Assembly (NCBI RefSeq): GCF_010686655.1
Contig: NZ_JAAGVY010000008.1
Coordinates: 81,758 to 145,757, forward strand
Length of the DNA stretch: 64,000 nucleotides
DNA from: Cryomorpha ignava
GTDB lineage: Bacteria; Bacteroidota; Bacteroidia; Flavobacteriales_D; Cryomorphaceae
Direction: 5' to 3'
Of the stretch, positions 46,401 to 53,329 are shown in pieces; position 1 is the stretch's first letter, and every line of letters begins with the position of its first letter. The notes under the pieces are model-generated. The model did no database searches. It was not told where the DNA came from and saw nothing but the letters and a program-made list of their open reading frames with translations. The position numbers and the translations under genes were made by a program.

Positions 46401-47241
46401 TCAGGAGCATTGGAGGGTTGACCATAGTACAGGTAATGTTTCATCTAAAATTTCTTTAAGTTGGGGTGAAAACTCTGCTGTTGCCACCAACTCATCAGAT
46501 TATAGTAAGCTGCTCGTTTTATCTTACAATACTTCTACCAATGAATGGGATTCTTATGGTGGCGATGCTTTTACTTACAATGCGGGAATATCAACAGGGA
46601 ATTTTATAAGCCAAGATGCTGTATCATTCTCAGAACGATTTTTCACACTCGGCTCATCAGATGGAATCAACCCCCTCCCTGTAACCTGGCTAACCTTCCG
46701 TGGAGAAACTAACGGCGACGAGCATTTACTGGAGTGGACAACAGCTTCAGAGCAAAACAATGACTACTTTGAACTCGAAAGATCTATAGATGCGCAAAAC
46801 TGGTTGCCTGTAGCGAAAATTACAGGTGCCGGCTATAGCACTACCCAGTTAAATTATAGCTTTACCGATAGAGATGCACCTTATGGGCGGGTTTACTACC
46901 GCATCAGGCAAGTTGATTTTGATGGGAAGTATGATATAAATCCAAATTTGGTTTCGCTTGAAAGAGCATTGAAATCGAATAGTGAAAAACTGGAATTTTT
47001 GGTTTATCCGAATCCGACGAAATATCAAACGGTTCGTATGATGCTGCCCGGTTATGAAGATACTGCGGTAAGAATTATGATTTCTGACTTATCGGGCAAA
47101 GTTTTGTCAGAGCAAATTATTCAAATAGACGGGCAGGGAATTTCTCAGCAAATTGATTGTAATTACAATGCGGGGATATATCTTGTAACCGTTATGGTGG
47201 GAGATAAAATGCGCTCCAAACCACTAGTAATCAGTAAATAA
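37417..47241 (+). CDS. Giant T9SS surface protein with two LamG-like modules
   Basis: A 3274-residue protein from the ATG at 37417, with a signal peptide MNKLIRYLFLSVLLLMPLFS. Module 1 (about 25-270) is a concanavalin-A/LamG-like domain: RLLLWLDGSDVIRDGSNNVI, DQSGNDHHF and GRMMRTYMHTKYGID. A DUF8202-like region (about 280-440) follows. Module 2 (about 1640-1890) repeats the lectin-like pattern (GALLWLDASDASTIAL, QMEGYLAHKWGLEGDLPSGH). Between and after them are very long stretches of short beta repeats rich in Gly, Asn and Thr with phrases such as LNGGGSGGSF and DLIIEGGASLNCGNQNL, probably a beta-helix. A type A T9SS sorting domain closes the chain (LEFLVYPNPTKYQTVRMMLP, YNAGIYLVTVMVGDK, KPLVISK). 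It is predicted to be surface-exposed; adhesion or polysaccharide binding is inferred. Confidence 0.9.
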   Translation: MNKLIRYLFLSVLLLMPLFSVAQTGPLGIGNGDGSASPTGYAQPRLLLWLDGSDVIRDGSNNVIQWTDQSGNDHHFTATGINRPTFQAAGGPSGTPCLLFDGADNRLVCSGFEFPSSGYSIYFVIKSNDSKYGIFSYATASEPHEVNIYNDNGFRQQAGAANDRASNIGNISTGIWNYGGIWWDNSSNILWEYNRSNSAGGENTSTFANGFNISPTGTAVIGDIQNSVNGGYLAGDAFNGQIAEIIIWEGTMTRPIGRMMRTYMHTKYGIDANGSNWDKFQGYASGSAGEYFTPIAIGKDNGGNPGEHNESRSNGLVLRINSGEFTASRTYLGAGQATSGTNTVIPSLASGVQQQWSRSWEIAGTDGSQIYQIGFDFGEGISGDIPQNANNYVLLRKIGIGGSYSEFTGVVSKAIVDDEVVFRVNRSDFASSNRYYTIGTQNAAQSSLTGADLRTWYAYQTGNWNNPTTWTLDGSAAPAYVNPGNAIPAIGDNVYIGSGRKVTISGSFPIYGALKVFGTLDVAAAPAPTFSSIDGNGLIRCSGNGGSGNFPIGNSTAFADAANGGTAEFYGNGGFTQNTDVLVNKLKINFGLSTDVITLSANLTHNGLFEINKGTLEVNNGSNSLTVNSNGRVLVESQGRIRTSTAGLAIKHTWNFLKDFIIDGDVRFTTRTSPNYIAPESTQFIEARFISGTLNQELRANGISYFSRIVVNKGIDMTYTLTINGAPNKFQLLGRCNAGMGANSFTSEGANGNSFALVNGTAEIKENIFIPLHHNGGNHNINETAMLWVNGGEVTKGFPSGTEAIVVYGTVKISAGNLNAYCKSGFTMRGNGLLQVDGGVVTTDQIRTSVLGVENIGGVIINGGQVFVDGNLPAGVNTAYYTFSLTYPGNLFRMTGGELHVSGPSGRGLIFINSDPENTSVSGGTVFLDVSDAVSTQKLSSRAAFWNLTITRSSASGTNRPVYVSGGNSGGGSEQADMVDQDLIVRNNLSITGANSPTLQMGTGSYKADLYLHGSFEIGNGAVYDHNLNTTRFVGNSNTFLTLDGQTKFFNNVEINKDTDTRYAKIQPTSVAVPMDVLGNFNVEKGYFDQGGEVAHVKGNIVNRSRIGADLSTGFILMNGLSGRQDIVSESGIFNKLYIDNPDGVELKNDGLRITNRFHFYDGSFFIGDNKLRIESTIVSPITGISAVNDQFVVCSGNASAGGVEIINHSGTQTIFYPFGVNSGGVLKYTPSVVYVNGGFIDEGYIRITPVDTLLSTLDISAGVDYLNYYWKISASEFDTRPNVTHRFQYDQSDAEGDETNFSSGRVLTQLPYLRSVDALTAPSTAHVNTGSNLIYYNGDDQNAGTTGSGTPLVNADYSAGDELRFSGSPQVFFSNSDFVNVGAVWDDSNNWNELSTFSSGDDIFDYHSSSHSTQGDFPEAGDIAIIGFDVDDPSTHKPHVYVAPSGGIEATVVAFTPLQNTGGNRLPRYFGSGSDNLGILRPTLKLGTTADIIKVQQITGEGALWLQSDIDLGVSDIGGFLNEDSSVVVIAAGSTVFNFLPANVPNLFVATGSPTISSDITVKNKLEIVGSSALLLSTNAAGNIDVAGDLILAQYQAASSNSRLFFRKGKNGKTVTVGGDVKILGNGSLIDISTIGSPPIVPVDWTPDEVGALLWLDASDASTIALSGTKVTGWDNKAGGTYNSYQTDDTKRPEYQSSGLNGENTIRFDGNNDFLRIDHNDQLNMMASQDFEIFSVIKSDVAPNQAAVYAKGGVSSRDFMLYFYNPAIKFYMDGGSMQMQAPTSVGSNANMGWARRQGNNGLLYNTISGTASDNGASGATNNGNVHNVSIGAMDEGTQRFFDGDIAEIILIKRALTQEEREQMEGYLAHKWGLEGDLPSGHPYKTEAPLIGGSQSNLPNQLIVEGDIIQTSISTVGMDLYLPTLTIPTDTTFVNLIVRGTGDHQYNRLAGAIPKIWKLEVDKGIDLTSSFTFNSDIDFFSPTNELQKPINLKNGLLKLNNAAINLTFSSGGGDFRIPETAGLELNAGNYQITGDETGLILEGLLKMTGGTFSIGDADGENNYIEYASSGLAKITIEGGSLIVGSQVRRGLTNTAGVLKYMQTGGGVVIGRYAAPAANRGMLEITNIGSSFEHTGGTLTFVRGVNSSSTPSLLIENPSVSNVSGTSEITIGNMDSPTGAQIKNFGIKSSIPLNKITIDNSSTEDPIVNLISLGLTLNDDLIIEGGASLNCGNQNLILFGDVDNDGLLSSTSSKVTLNHSSIGSVLGTGTFDLFNLERIGGTGGLTTVAKDLLVNNDFTLDAGTIDFGVNALTVKGDVVADGVMSFAPGSIGLIFNGNTEQQLDRSVNGGITSISTITIDNSLGVVMNNGSGYRFILDEKLRLSRGVLKLQGNLLELGLDAEIEEVNAFGEFNMISTGGAFTNFGVLKNVNANSTEDIFIPLGIDKYMPVRLDFAQSGFSSGTTPSSYLLKLNVPRHPVVIQDLESPDPEINDVNNVLGMYFSLDASNIGSNLKMAAQFIYDEDYMNVTSPYDETDYIAARVYSDVSNDYIFKFTGPDDVDEVNNFIQFNFDNVGEAAIDGDYFAGIETAIPIVITAYTTDHSGNAIDNTYTTMVPGGGAPSGARVNVVSNHVLTLSADNINFYRTDIADGATLKIDATSFHRLGRVTGTGTIHLVGTGNLPSGDYTNFFNCSGGKLIYEGRNGDNFEILANLPSVRKVDVIGHPLSLIKFSNNDATICEDLTIDGPEVDGADGALLTAQGNLNIETGSFNMGQGDLKIKGNLNLNGGGSGGSFSAGNQGTATIDGNLNLGGSVLNLGSVSRVTEVEGNITKTSGTITGGVGGARLKMAGTLPQFIDGDFTGSSKIPFLHVANSSGVTLYDNVEISDTLRLESGNLNTGIDSLVILTMDGTDIDPIGGSPSSFVNGPMKWDLLSVSGERIFPIGKNERYRPLRLSSRSANRIWEAEYYDTLATVQSPVTSMNPNPTNSPVIEEISIQEHWRVDHSTGNVSSKISLSWGENSAVATNSSDYSKLLVLSYNTSTNEWDSYGGDAFTYNAGISTGNFISQDAVSFSERFFTLGSSDGINPLPVTWLTFRGETNGDEHLLEWTTASEQNNDYFELERSIDAQNWLPVAKITGAGYSTTQLNYSFTDRDAPYGRVYYRIRQVDFDGKYDINPNLVSLERALKSNSEKLEFLVYPNPTKYQTVRMMLPGYEDTAVRIMISDLSGKVLSEQIIQIDGQGISQQIDCNYNAGIYLVTVMVGDKMRSKPLVISK

Positions 47242-47249
47242 TAATTTTA

Positions 47250-47783
47250 ATGGACTTAAATGACGGACTTCTTGGCATTGGCGCGCGCATAAAGCACCCG
47301 ACATTTGGCGAAGGAATTATAGTAGGTATGGATTTATCTACTCTAAATGTGTTTTTCAAACACGAAGGGGATAAAGAAATATCAAGAAAATTTGATGGTT
47401 TAAAGGTCTTGGAATCAGCACAGGAAGCTGACACAGGATTAGATTTAAAAACCGTAGAAGCAGCGCTCAAGAGAGTGCTTAAAGAAATGGCTGGCATCAG
47501 TCAGCCGGTCGCAATGGGTGGGAAATGGGAGGGAGGAACCCTAATTATAAAACCCGCAACGGCAGATTTGCAATCAAAAGAAGTTCCTATAGATGCATTT
47601 TTTCATAAAATTGTAATGGTGAGAGACCGATTGCGCGTGCTTGAGCAGAATATCAATAGCCATGAGAAATTGAATGATGCTGATAAGGTGCACATGCAGC
47701 AGTATATCAGCCGTATTTATGGGTCGCTTACTACTTTTAACATTCTTTTTGCCGATAAGGAGGATCATTTTTCAAGTAAATAG
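47250..47783 (+). CDS. Conserved hypothetical protein with Tudor/UvrD-C-like N-terminal module
   Basis: A 177-residue cytoplasmic protein starting 8 bases after the giant surface-protein gene. Residues about 8-50 (IGARIKHPTFGEGIIVGMDL, KEISRKFDGLKVL) resemble the small SH3/Tudor-like domain found at the C-terminus of UvrD/PcrA helicases, which has the pattern G-x-x-V-x-H-x-x-F-G-x-G-x-V. The rest is helical (MVRDRLRVLEQNINSHEKLN) without a known family. I recognise this as a type of Bacteroidota hypothetical protein but cannot assign a function. Its closeness to the giant gene may be incidental. Confidence 0.7.
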   Translation: MDLNDGLLGIGARIKHPTFGEGIIVGMDLSTLNVFFKHEGDKEISRKFDGLKVLESAQEADTGLDLKTVEAALKRVLKEMAGISQPVAMGGKWEGGTLIIKPATADLQSKEVPIDAFFHKIVMVRDRLRVLEQNINSHEKLNDADKVHMQQYISRIYGSLTTFNILFADKEDHFSSK

Positions 47784-47922
47784 AATTTATTTTGTGGTTG
47801 TAAGATTAAATTACTTAACTTCGTATCACACGGAACAAAAGTATTCCTGTGCGAGAATAAAAGTTTGAAAAACTAACAGGATTAATATTGGTACTAAGCT
47901 CGTAGCGGCAAGGGCGGGCCTC

Positions 47923-47939
47923 AATTCACATTGTGAATT
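47923..47939. promoter_or_regulatory. 8-bp inverted repeat upstream of queE
   Basis: AATTCACA-T-TGTGAATT, perfect on both sides, about 118 bases before the queE ATG. It could be a regulator-binding site or a small hairpin. No matching regulator is visible. Confidence 0.25.
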
Positions 47940-48056
47940 TCCCTTTGTGGGACAGGAGGATTACCGAACCGAGATGGCAGTTCCATTCATGTCGTTTAGA
48001 GTTTTTCTAGACCATGATCTCGCACAGGTTTTTTTATTTCTCAGCTTTTCGATTAC

Positions 48057-48689
48057 ATGCAAACTTCTTCAATTTCCAAACCCAAAACCGGCCTTCAACT
48101 ACCGGTTATGGAACAATTTTATACAATTCAAGGCGAAGGCTCCTTCACAGGTTGCGCAGCTTATTTTATCAGGCTAGCCGGTTGCGATGTGGGCTGCGTG
48201 TGGTGCGATGTAAAGGAGAGCTGGAATGCCGAAGGATATCCGGTACTGGAAACGACTGATCTGGCGGAAGTGGCCAAAGAGTCGGGGACAGAGATCGTGG
48301 TCGTTACAGGCGGCGAACCTGCTATGTACGATTTGAATAGTTTAACGAGCGACCTTCAGAATAAAGGTTTGCGAACCCATATTGAAACATCGGGTACTCA
48401 CCCCATTCGTGGAAACTGGCACTGGGTTTGCTTCTCTCCAAAGAAATTTAAAAAGCCTTTGCCAGAAGCTTATGAAAAAGCAGATGAACTAAAGGTCGTA
48501 ATTTTTAATAAACACGATTTTAAATGGGCAGAAACCCATGCCGAATTGGTTCGTAAAGATTGTTTATTATATCTTCAACCCGAATGGAGCAAGGCTGAAG
48601 AAATGATGCCATTAATAACAGCCTATGTCAAAGAAAATCCCCGTTGGAAAATTTCTCTTCAAACTCACAAATATCTGGGTATTCCGTAA
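48057..48689 (+). CDS. queE: 7-carboxy-7-deazaguanine synthase
   Basis: A 210-residue radical SAM enzyme of queuosine biosynthesis. It converts 6-carboxy-tetrahydropterin to 7-carboxy-7-deazaguanine. The 4Fe-4S binding motif is CDVGCVWC (C43, C47, C50), a CX3CX2C spacing, followed by TGGEPAMYDL (SAM binding), THIETSGTHP and QPEWSKAEEM. The substrate-lid start VMEQFYTIQGEGSFTG is typical. The N-terminal 15 residues may be an extension; an in-frame ATG at 48108 would remove them. No other queuosine genes lie nearby. The next gene starts inside its last 65 bases. Confidence 0.95.
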   Translation: MQTSSISKPKTGLQLPVMEQFYTIQGEGSFTGCAAYFIRLAGCDVGCVWCDVKESWNAEGYPVLETTDLAEVAKESGTEIVVVTGGEPAMYDLNSLTSDLQNKGLRTHIETSGTHPIRGNWHWVCFSPKKFKKPLPEAYEKADELKVVIFNKHDFKWAETHAELVRKDCLLYLQPEWSKAEEMMPLITAYVKENPRWKISLQTHKYLGIP

Positions 48690-50646
48690 TTGGTGCAGCC
48701 TGCTGAAAATTGGTTTTTTTGCTGCTGCCCTTTTGGTGGGCTATCAGGCAAATGCTCAAGATCAGTTTTCTATTTCCAATACCAAAGCTATAAGATCATA
48801 TAAAAACGCGCAAACTGCTTTTGATCAGCGCAACTACGATTTGGCACTTGCCTTTATTGTTGAAGCTCTTGAAAAGGAAGCGAATTTTATAGAGGCTTAT
48901 TTTTTCCGGTTTGAGGTGTATTCTGAAATGGGAGATTTGCCGAATGCCGAAATTGCCCTCGAAAAAGGAGTTGAATTAAATCCTGATTTCTTTCCTAATG
49001 CCTGGTATTTTCTTGGTGCAGTTGAGTTTAGCCAGGGAAAATACGCGGAGGCCAAACCACATTTTGTCAGATTCAATACCTACCGCGGAGTTAATCCCGA
49101 AATGGTAGAGGTAGCTGAAAAACATATTTTAAATTGTGATTTTGCAGTTCACGCAATCACAAATCCGGTAGATTTTAAGCCCATTAATATGGGAGAGGCG
49201 ATAAATACAGATTCTCCCGAGTATTATCCATGCATATCTGCAGATGGTGAGACTTTTATTTATACCCGTTTAGATAAAGATCCAATGGCTTTCAGGGGGA
49301 AAAACGAGAATTTTTATGTGAGTTCGAATCGAGAAGGGATATGGTTTCCCGCTTTTCCTTTGCGATCTGTGAATTCAATATTTAATGAGGGTGCGCCAAC
49401 ACTATCTGCCGACGGCCGCATGCTGGTCTTTACTGCGTGTGAATTAATGGGCGACTACGGCTCTGACCGGAAAGGTTATGGATCTTGCGATTTATTTATA
49501 AGCATAAAGGAAGGAAATGAATGGCAGAAACCGATTAATATTGGAGCGCCCATAAACTCTCCATATTGGGAAACCCAACCCAGTTTATCTTCCGATGGAA
49601 ACACACTCTACTTTGTACGCGGAACGCCATCGCGAACCGGAGTGAAGAATCAGGATATTTATTTTACGACCAAAAATGTCGATGGATCTTGGGCCGAGCC
49701 CAAATTGGTTAGCAATAAAATCAATACTCCCGGAAAAGAGGAGTCTGTTCATATTCATCCTGATGGAAAGACGCTTTATTTTTCTTCGAATGGTCATGTG
49801 GGGATGGGCGGCCTTGATCTCTATATTTCCCGAAAGGATGAAAATGGCGCTTGGGGTGAGCCGGTAAATCTCGGTTATCCTATTAATACGTATGCGGACG
49901 AAAACAGTGTTTTGGTTTCTTCCGGAGGGGCGCTGGCCTATTACTCATCAGACCGGGAAGGAGGTTTTGGAGACCTTGATTTATATACCTTTGAACTACC
50001 CGATGATGTGAGACCAACACCTGTTGGCTTTGCGCGCGGAAGGGTTACAGATGCTGAAACCGGAAAAGCTGTTGCTGCTAAACTCGATCTGGCAAATTTA
50101 AATAACGACGAGAGAATGTCATTTACAAGCGATTCCAGGAACGGCCAGTTTCTGGTGGCGCTCTCTACCGGTTCTGCTTACGCTATGACAGTGAAGGCGG
50201 AGGGTTATTTGATTCATTCCGAAACTTTTACGATGCCAACAGAATTGCCTTCGAATGGATATGCAGTAGATGTGAAGCTCAATAAAATTAAAGAAGGAAC
50301 TTCGATTGTACTCAAAAATGTATTCTTCGATCTGGATAAAGATGTGCTAAAACCACAGTCAATACCAGAGCTCAAGCAGCTGGCGAACTTCTTAAAATCA
50401 AATCCAAACTTGCGTATTGAGGTGGCCGGTTTTACTGACAATCAGGGAGATGATGCGCACAATGCCGATCTCTCAAACCGACGTGCTCTTGCTGTGAAAG
50501 ATTTTTTGGTGAAAACCGAAGGAATAGATTCAGCCAAAATTACCACAAAGGGCTATGGTGCTGCAAACCCAATAGCATCAAATGATACTGAAGAGGGAAG
50601 GGCGAAAAACCGCCGTACCGAGTTTAAAGTAATTGGGATGAATTAA
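48625..50646 (+). CDS. OmpA-family protein with TPR and PD40 domains
   Basis: A 673-residue envelope protein. The only in-frame ATG lies at 48625, inside queE; it gives a long basic n-region before the hydrophobic core LLKIGFFAAALLVGYQANAQ, so the true start may be non-standard. TPR-like helices cover about 50-150 (FDQRNYDLALAFIVEALEKE, ALEKGVELNP). PD40 propeller repeats cover about 190-460 (SADGETFIYTRL, SSDGNTLYFVRG, HPDGKTLYFSSNGH). A carboxypeptidase-regulatory-like sandwich is near 475-560 (RVTDAETGKAVAAKL). The OmpA peptidoglycan-binding domain ends the chain (NVFFDLDKDVLK, EVAGFTDNQGDDAHNADLSN). This architecture is common near T9SS genes in Bacteroidota. Confidence 0.9.
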   Translation: MSKKIPVGKFLFKLTNIWVFRNWCSLLKIGFFAAALLVGYQANAQDQFSISNTKAIRSYKNAQTAFDQRNYDLALAFIVEALEKEANFIEAYFFRFEVYSEMGDLPNAEIALEKGVELNPDFFPNAWYFLGAVEFSQGKYAEAKPHFVRFNTYRGVNPEMVEVAEKHILNCDFAVHAITNPVDFKPINMGEAINTDSPEYYPCISADGETFIYTRLDKDPMAFRGKNENFYVSSNREGIWFPAFPLRSVNSIFNEGAPTLSADGRMLVFTACELMGDYGSDRKGYGSCDLFISIKEGNEWQKPINIGAPINSPYWETQPSLSSDGNTLYFVRGTPSRTGVKNQDIYFTTKNVDGSWAEPKLVSNKINTPGKEESVHIHPDGKTLYFSSNGHVGMGGLDLYISRKDENGAWGEPVNLGYPINTYADENSVLVSSGGALAYYSSDREGGFGDLDLYTFELPDDVRPTPVGFARGRVTDAETGKAVAAKLDLANLNNDERMSFTSDSRNGQFLVALSTGSAYAMTVKAEGYLIHSETFTMPTELPSNGYAVDVKLNKIKEGTSIVLKNVFFDLDKDVLKPQSIPELKQLANFLKSNPNLRIEVAGFTDNQGDDAHNADLSNRRALAVKDFLVKTEGIDSAKITTKGYGAANPIASNDTEEGRAKNRRTEFKVIGMN

Positions 50647-52094
50647 GGGAGTTTTACGAAACGAGAAATTGATTTTAATTCACCGCTTTCGTATAATTTT
50701 AAAATGAATAGTCCGGAAGGCAAGCTGCGAATAGCAATTCCGTCGGGCTGATCCTTGATATTTCCATCTAGAAACTGTTTACCGTCGATTCCCAAAATAT
50801 TAAAAGTGTAATTGAGTGATTCCTCACTATCTACTTGAATGAAGTCTTGAGCCGGATTGGGGAAAATTTTAATTTCGTTTTCTAGAATTTGAGGATTAGA
50901 TGTGGTAGCCAGGTCTAAAAAGTCTGTGTTGGTTAAATCTCTCTCTCCATTGGCTCCAATTTTTGAAAGCAAAACCTGATAATTGTTGCCAAAACTATTG
51001 GAATGGCCAACGCAGACATAGCCGCCATCTGAAACAGGGACGACATCGTAGAATAAATCCTCTCCTATAGATCCTTGCAGTACAGCATATTCAGCCGCAA
51101 TATCTTGTCCTTGACTATTGAATTCAAAACTAATTGCCGAGTAGTCGGGACTAATTATATCTTTTATTCCACCAGCAACCAGAATATTACCTAGCAAATT
51201 TACGTTTATTCCTAAACCAACGTTGGGTTCTGGATTATTCAATGAACGCATCCATTGCAGCAAGCCACTGCTTAAATCAATTGATGATAAATTTATTCGC
51301 GAATAGTCATTGCTTTCATACTTCGTTCCTATACTTATAATAAAATTCTCCCAGCAAACGCAACCACTAGCCTCATACTGTCCAAATTCCGGATAGTTAG
51401 TAACCCAAACAATTTCACACTCTTGACTTATTCTTCCTACAACAAAGGTTTTTGTTTCTAAAAGATTATTTGAAGAAAACCCCGTAAAAACAATGTTTTG
51501 ATCATCACAGATATCCACTCCCGTTATTTTCAGTTGCGAAGAGCTTTCGATTAGTGTTTCCCAAATTAACTCTCCATCAGAATCGGTTTTAAAAACCCAA
51601 CCTTTTTGTATTCCATTTACTGTTTTTGAACCGGCAAGAACAATCTCATCTGCATTATTGAGTGCCATACCCTCAATAAAATCCCAATCGTCTCCTCCAA
51701 AAGTTTTTTTCCAAATCACCTGGCCATCCGGGTCTGTTTTAATCAAAAGACCATCATAAGATCCGGATGGGGAGTCGTCTGTATAGCCTGCAATAATAAA
51801 ATTACCATCCGCATCTTCGGCAAGGTCAATTCCCCAGTCAATTTTACTGGATTCACCAATATTTCTTCCCCATAAATAATCTCCATTTTCATCTACTCTA
51901 AGCAAATAAACGTCGGTGCTTGGGTTGTAATAACTATTTGTCGATCCCACAATTAAGTAACCTCCGCCACTACATTCTATTACCGCCCGGCCATATTCAT
52001 TTCCCGGTCCGCCATAGCTGCGTTGAAAAACTGCTTGGCCATATGCAGCTTGAGCTACAATTACAAGGCAAATAAAATTTATCAAACGTTTCAT
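50643..52094 (-). CDS. Secreted beta-propeller protein with T9SS type A sorting domain
   Basis: A 483-residue protein with a signal peptide (MKRLINFICLVIVAQAAYGQ). Repeated blades of about 45-50 residues carry the phrase DGLLIKTDPDGQVIWKKTFG or variants (VYLLRVDENGDYLWGRNIG, GWVFKTDSDGELIWETLI), a pattern typical of secreted SBBP/PQQ-like propellers. The C-terminal type A sorting domain is IKIFPNPAQDFIQVDSEESL, FNILGIDGKQFLDGN, LPSGLFILKLYESG. It is the last gene of an operon with a DUF5723 barrel and a lipoprotein, each joined by a 4-bp overlap. Its stop overlaps the convergent OmpA-family gene's stop by 3 bases. Confidence 0.88.
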   Translation of the reverse strand: MKRLINFICLVIVAQAAYGQAVFQRSYGGPGNEYGRAVIECSGGGYLIVGSTNSYYNPSTDVYLLRVDENGDYLWGRNIGESSKIDWGIDLAEDADGNFIIAGYTDDSPSGSYDGLLIKTDPDGQVIWKKTFGGDDWDFIEGMALNNADEIVLAGSKTVNGIQKGWVFKTDSDGELIWETLIESSSQLKITGVDICDDQNIVFTGFSSNNLLETKTFVVGRISQECEIVWVTNYPEFGQYEASGCVCWENFIISIGTKYESNDYSRINLSSIDLSSGLLQWMRSLNNPEPNVGLGINVNLLGNILVAGGIKDIISPDYSAISFEFNSQGQDIAAEYAVLQGSIGEDLFYDVVPVSDGGYVCVGHSNSFGNNYQVLLSKIGANGERDLTNTDFLDLATTSNPQILENEIKIFPNPAQDFIQVDSEESLNYTFNILGIDGKQFLDGNIKDQPDGIAIRSLPSGLFILKLYESGELKSISRFVKLP

Positions 52095-53329
52095 AAGCGG
52101 TGGCTGTAATTAAAATAGATATTTGTTGAGGGCCATTCTGAATCTATAAGCCCTAAAACCTGCCTAGTACCGATTCTGAAAACACCTTGCTTATAAAAAG
52201 AAAATTCAGTGCCTAATCCAAAAATATAAGTGCTATAGTCACCAAATCCGGCTGTGAGCCAAAGAAAATTTTTCTTGCCGTATTTCAAATTCAGATCTGC
52301 TGAAACTTCCGAGTAGTAATCTTTCCCATAATAATGCAATGCTCTGGCCGATAAAAATAGGCGCGCTTTGGCAGGAGCATAATATTGGATGTTCACATAT
52401 CCGGGAAGTAGAGACCACTTGTTTACGTTTTCAGCATTTGGTATGAGGCTGTCCACAAGATTATCTACAACATTGCCTAAACGGCCGTCATCACCGGGGC
52501 TCCACTCAAAGCCATCAAATTCAAATTGACCTGTTGTATCGCGATACGACAGGTCACGCCAATAGATTGCTCCCAGATCTGAAACCGAAACCCGAAATTT
52601 ATGACCGGATTTTTCAAAATTATAAACACCGCTCAAGCCTATTCCCACTCCATTACTGAATGGTCGGTATTTTTTTGAAGATTCAGAAAATTCAGAATCT
52701 CTCGTGCTGAAGTAGACTCTTTCCGCAAATTCTTCTCCATCAATATCTTCATAGTCAGTGGCCAATCCGGTTGCTCCAAGTTTAAAATCTCTATAATCCA
52801 TGCCATCATAGACTCCCAGGCTTAGAAATGATCCACTTTTTTTATCAATCAGGCCGAAAGAAAGGCTCTGAAATTCTTCCTTTTTTAAATATGATTTAGA
52901 TAAAATCGCGGTTCTATCGCCAAAATCTGAATTTCCATTAAAAATGACCTGAAAGAGGTCTTCGCTGAAACCAACATTAATCAGGTTGGTATAACGGTAC
53001 GAAAAAAGGTAACCAAATCTTTTAGAGTCAGAAAAATAACTTAGGCTAAGTCCTGGGTTCATCGATCCCCGATAATAATTATTACGATCAAGCCGCCGGG
53101 CTACACTTTCTTTCAAATCTGAATCGATATATCCACCAAAAGCGATTTTTTGAAGAAATTTCCTATTCAATGCATTGCTAATATCAGAGCGGTCTCCACT
53201 AAGTTCGATCAAATAGGTGGTTGTACTGTCATATGGGAGTATTCCATTTTGATACTGGTTTATTTGCCCATAGCTTACCTGAGAGATAAAGGTAAGAACG
53301 AAAAAGCTATATATCAGGTTGGTTTTCAA
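52091..53329 (-). CDS. DUF5723-like outer-membrane protein
   Basis: A 412-residue outer-membrane beta-barrel with a signal peptide (MKTNLIYSFFVLTFISQVSY). Strand-like segments RFGYLFSYRYTNLINVGFSE, GDRTAILSKSYLKKEEFQSL and YYAPAKARLFLSARALHYYG point to the DUF5723 family, which occurs in Bacteroidota next to T9SS cargo. The chain ends NIYFNYSHRL. It overlaps the upstream lipoprotein gene and the downstream cargo gene by 4 bp each, so the three products are probably made together. An assembly or docking role for the cargo is inferred from position only. Confidence 0.72.
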   Translation of the reverse strand: MKTNLIYSFFVLTFISQVSYGQINQYQNGILPYDSTTTYLIELSGDRSDISNALNRKFLQKIAFGGYIDSDLKESVARRLDRNNYYRGSMNPGLSLSYFSDSKRFGYLFSYRYTNLINVGFSEDLFQVIFNGNSDFGDRTAILSKSYLKKEEFQSLSFGLIDKKSGSFLSLGVYDGMDYRDFKLGATGLATDYEDIDGEEFAERVYFSTRDSEFSESSKKYRPFSNGVGIGLSGVYNFEKSGHKFRVSVSDLGAIYWRDLSYRDTTGQFEFDGFEWSPGDDGRLGNVVDNLVDSLIPNAENVNKWSLLPGYVNIQYYAPAKARLFLSARALHYYGKDYYSEVSADLNLKYGKKNFLWLTAGFGDYSTYIFGLGTEFSFYKQGVFRIGTRQVLGLIDSEWPSTNIYFNYSHRL

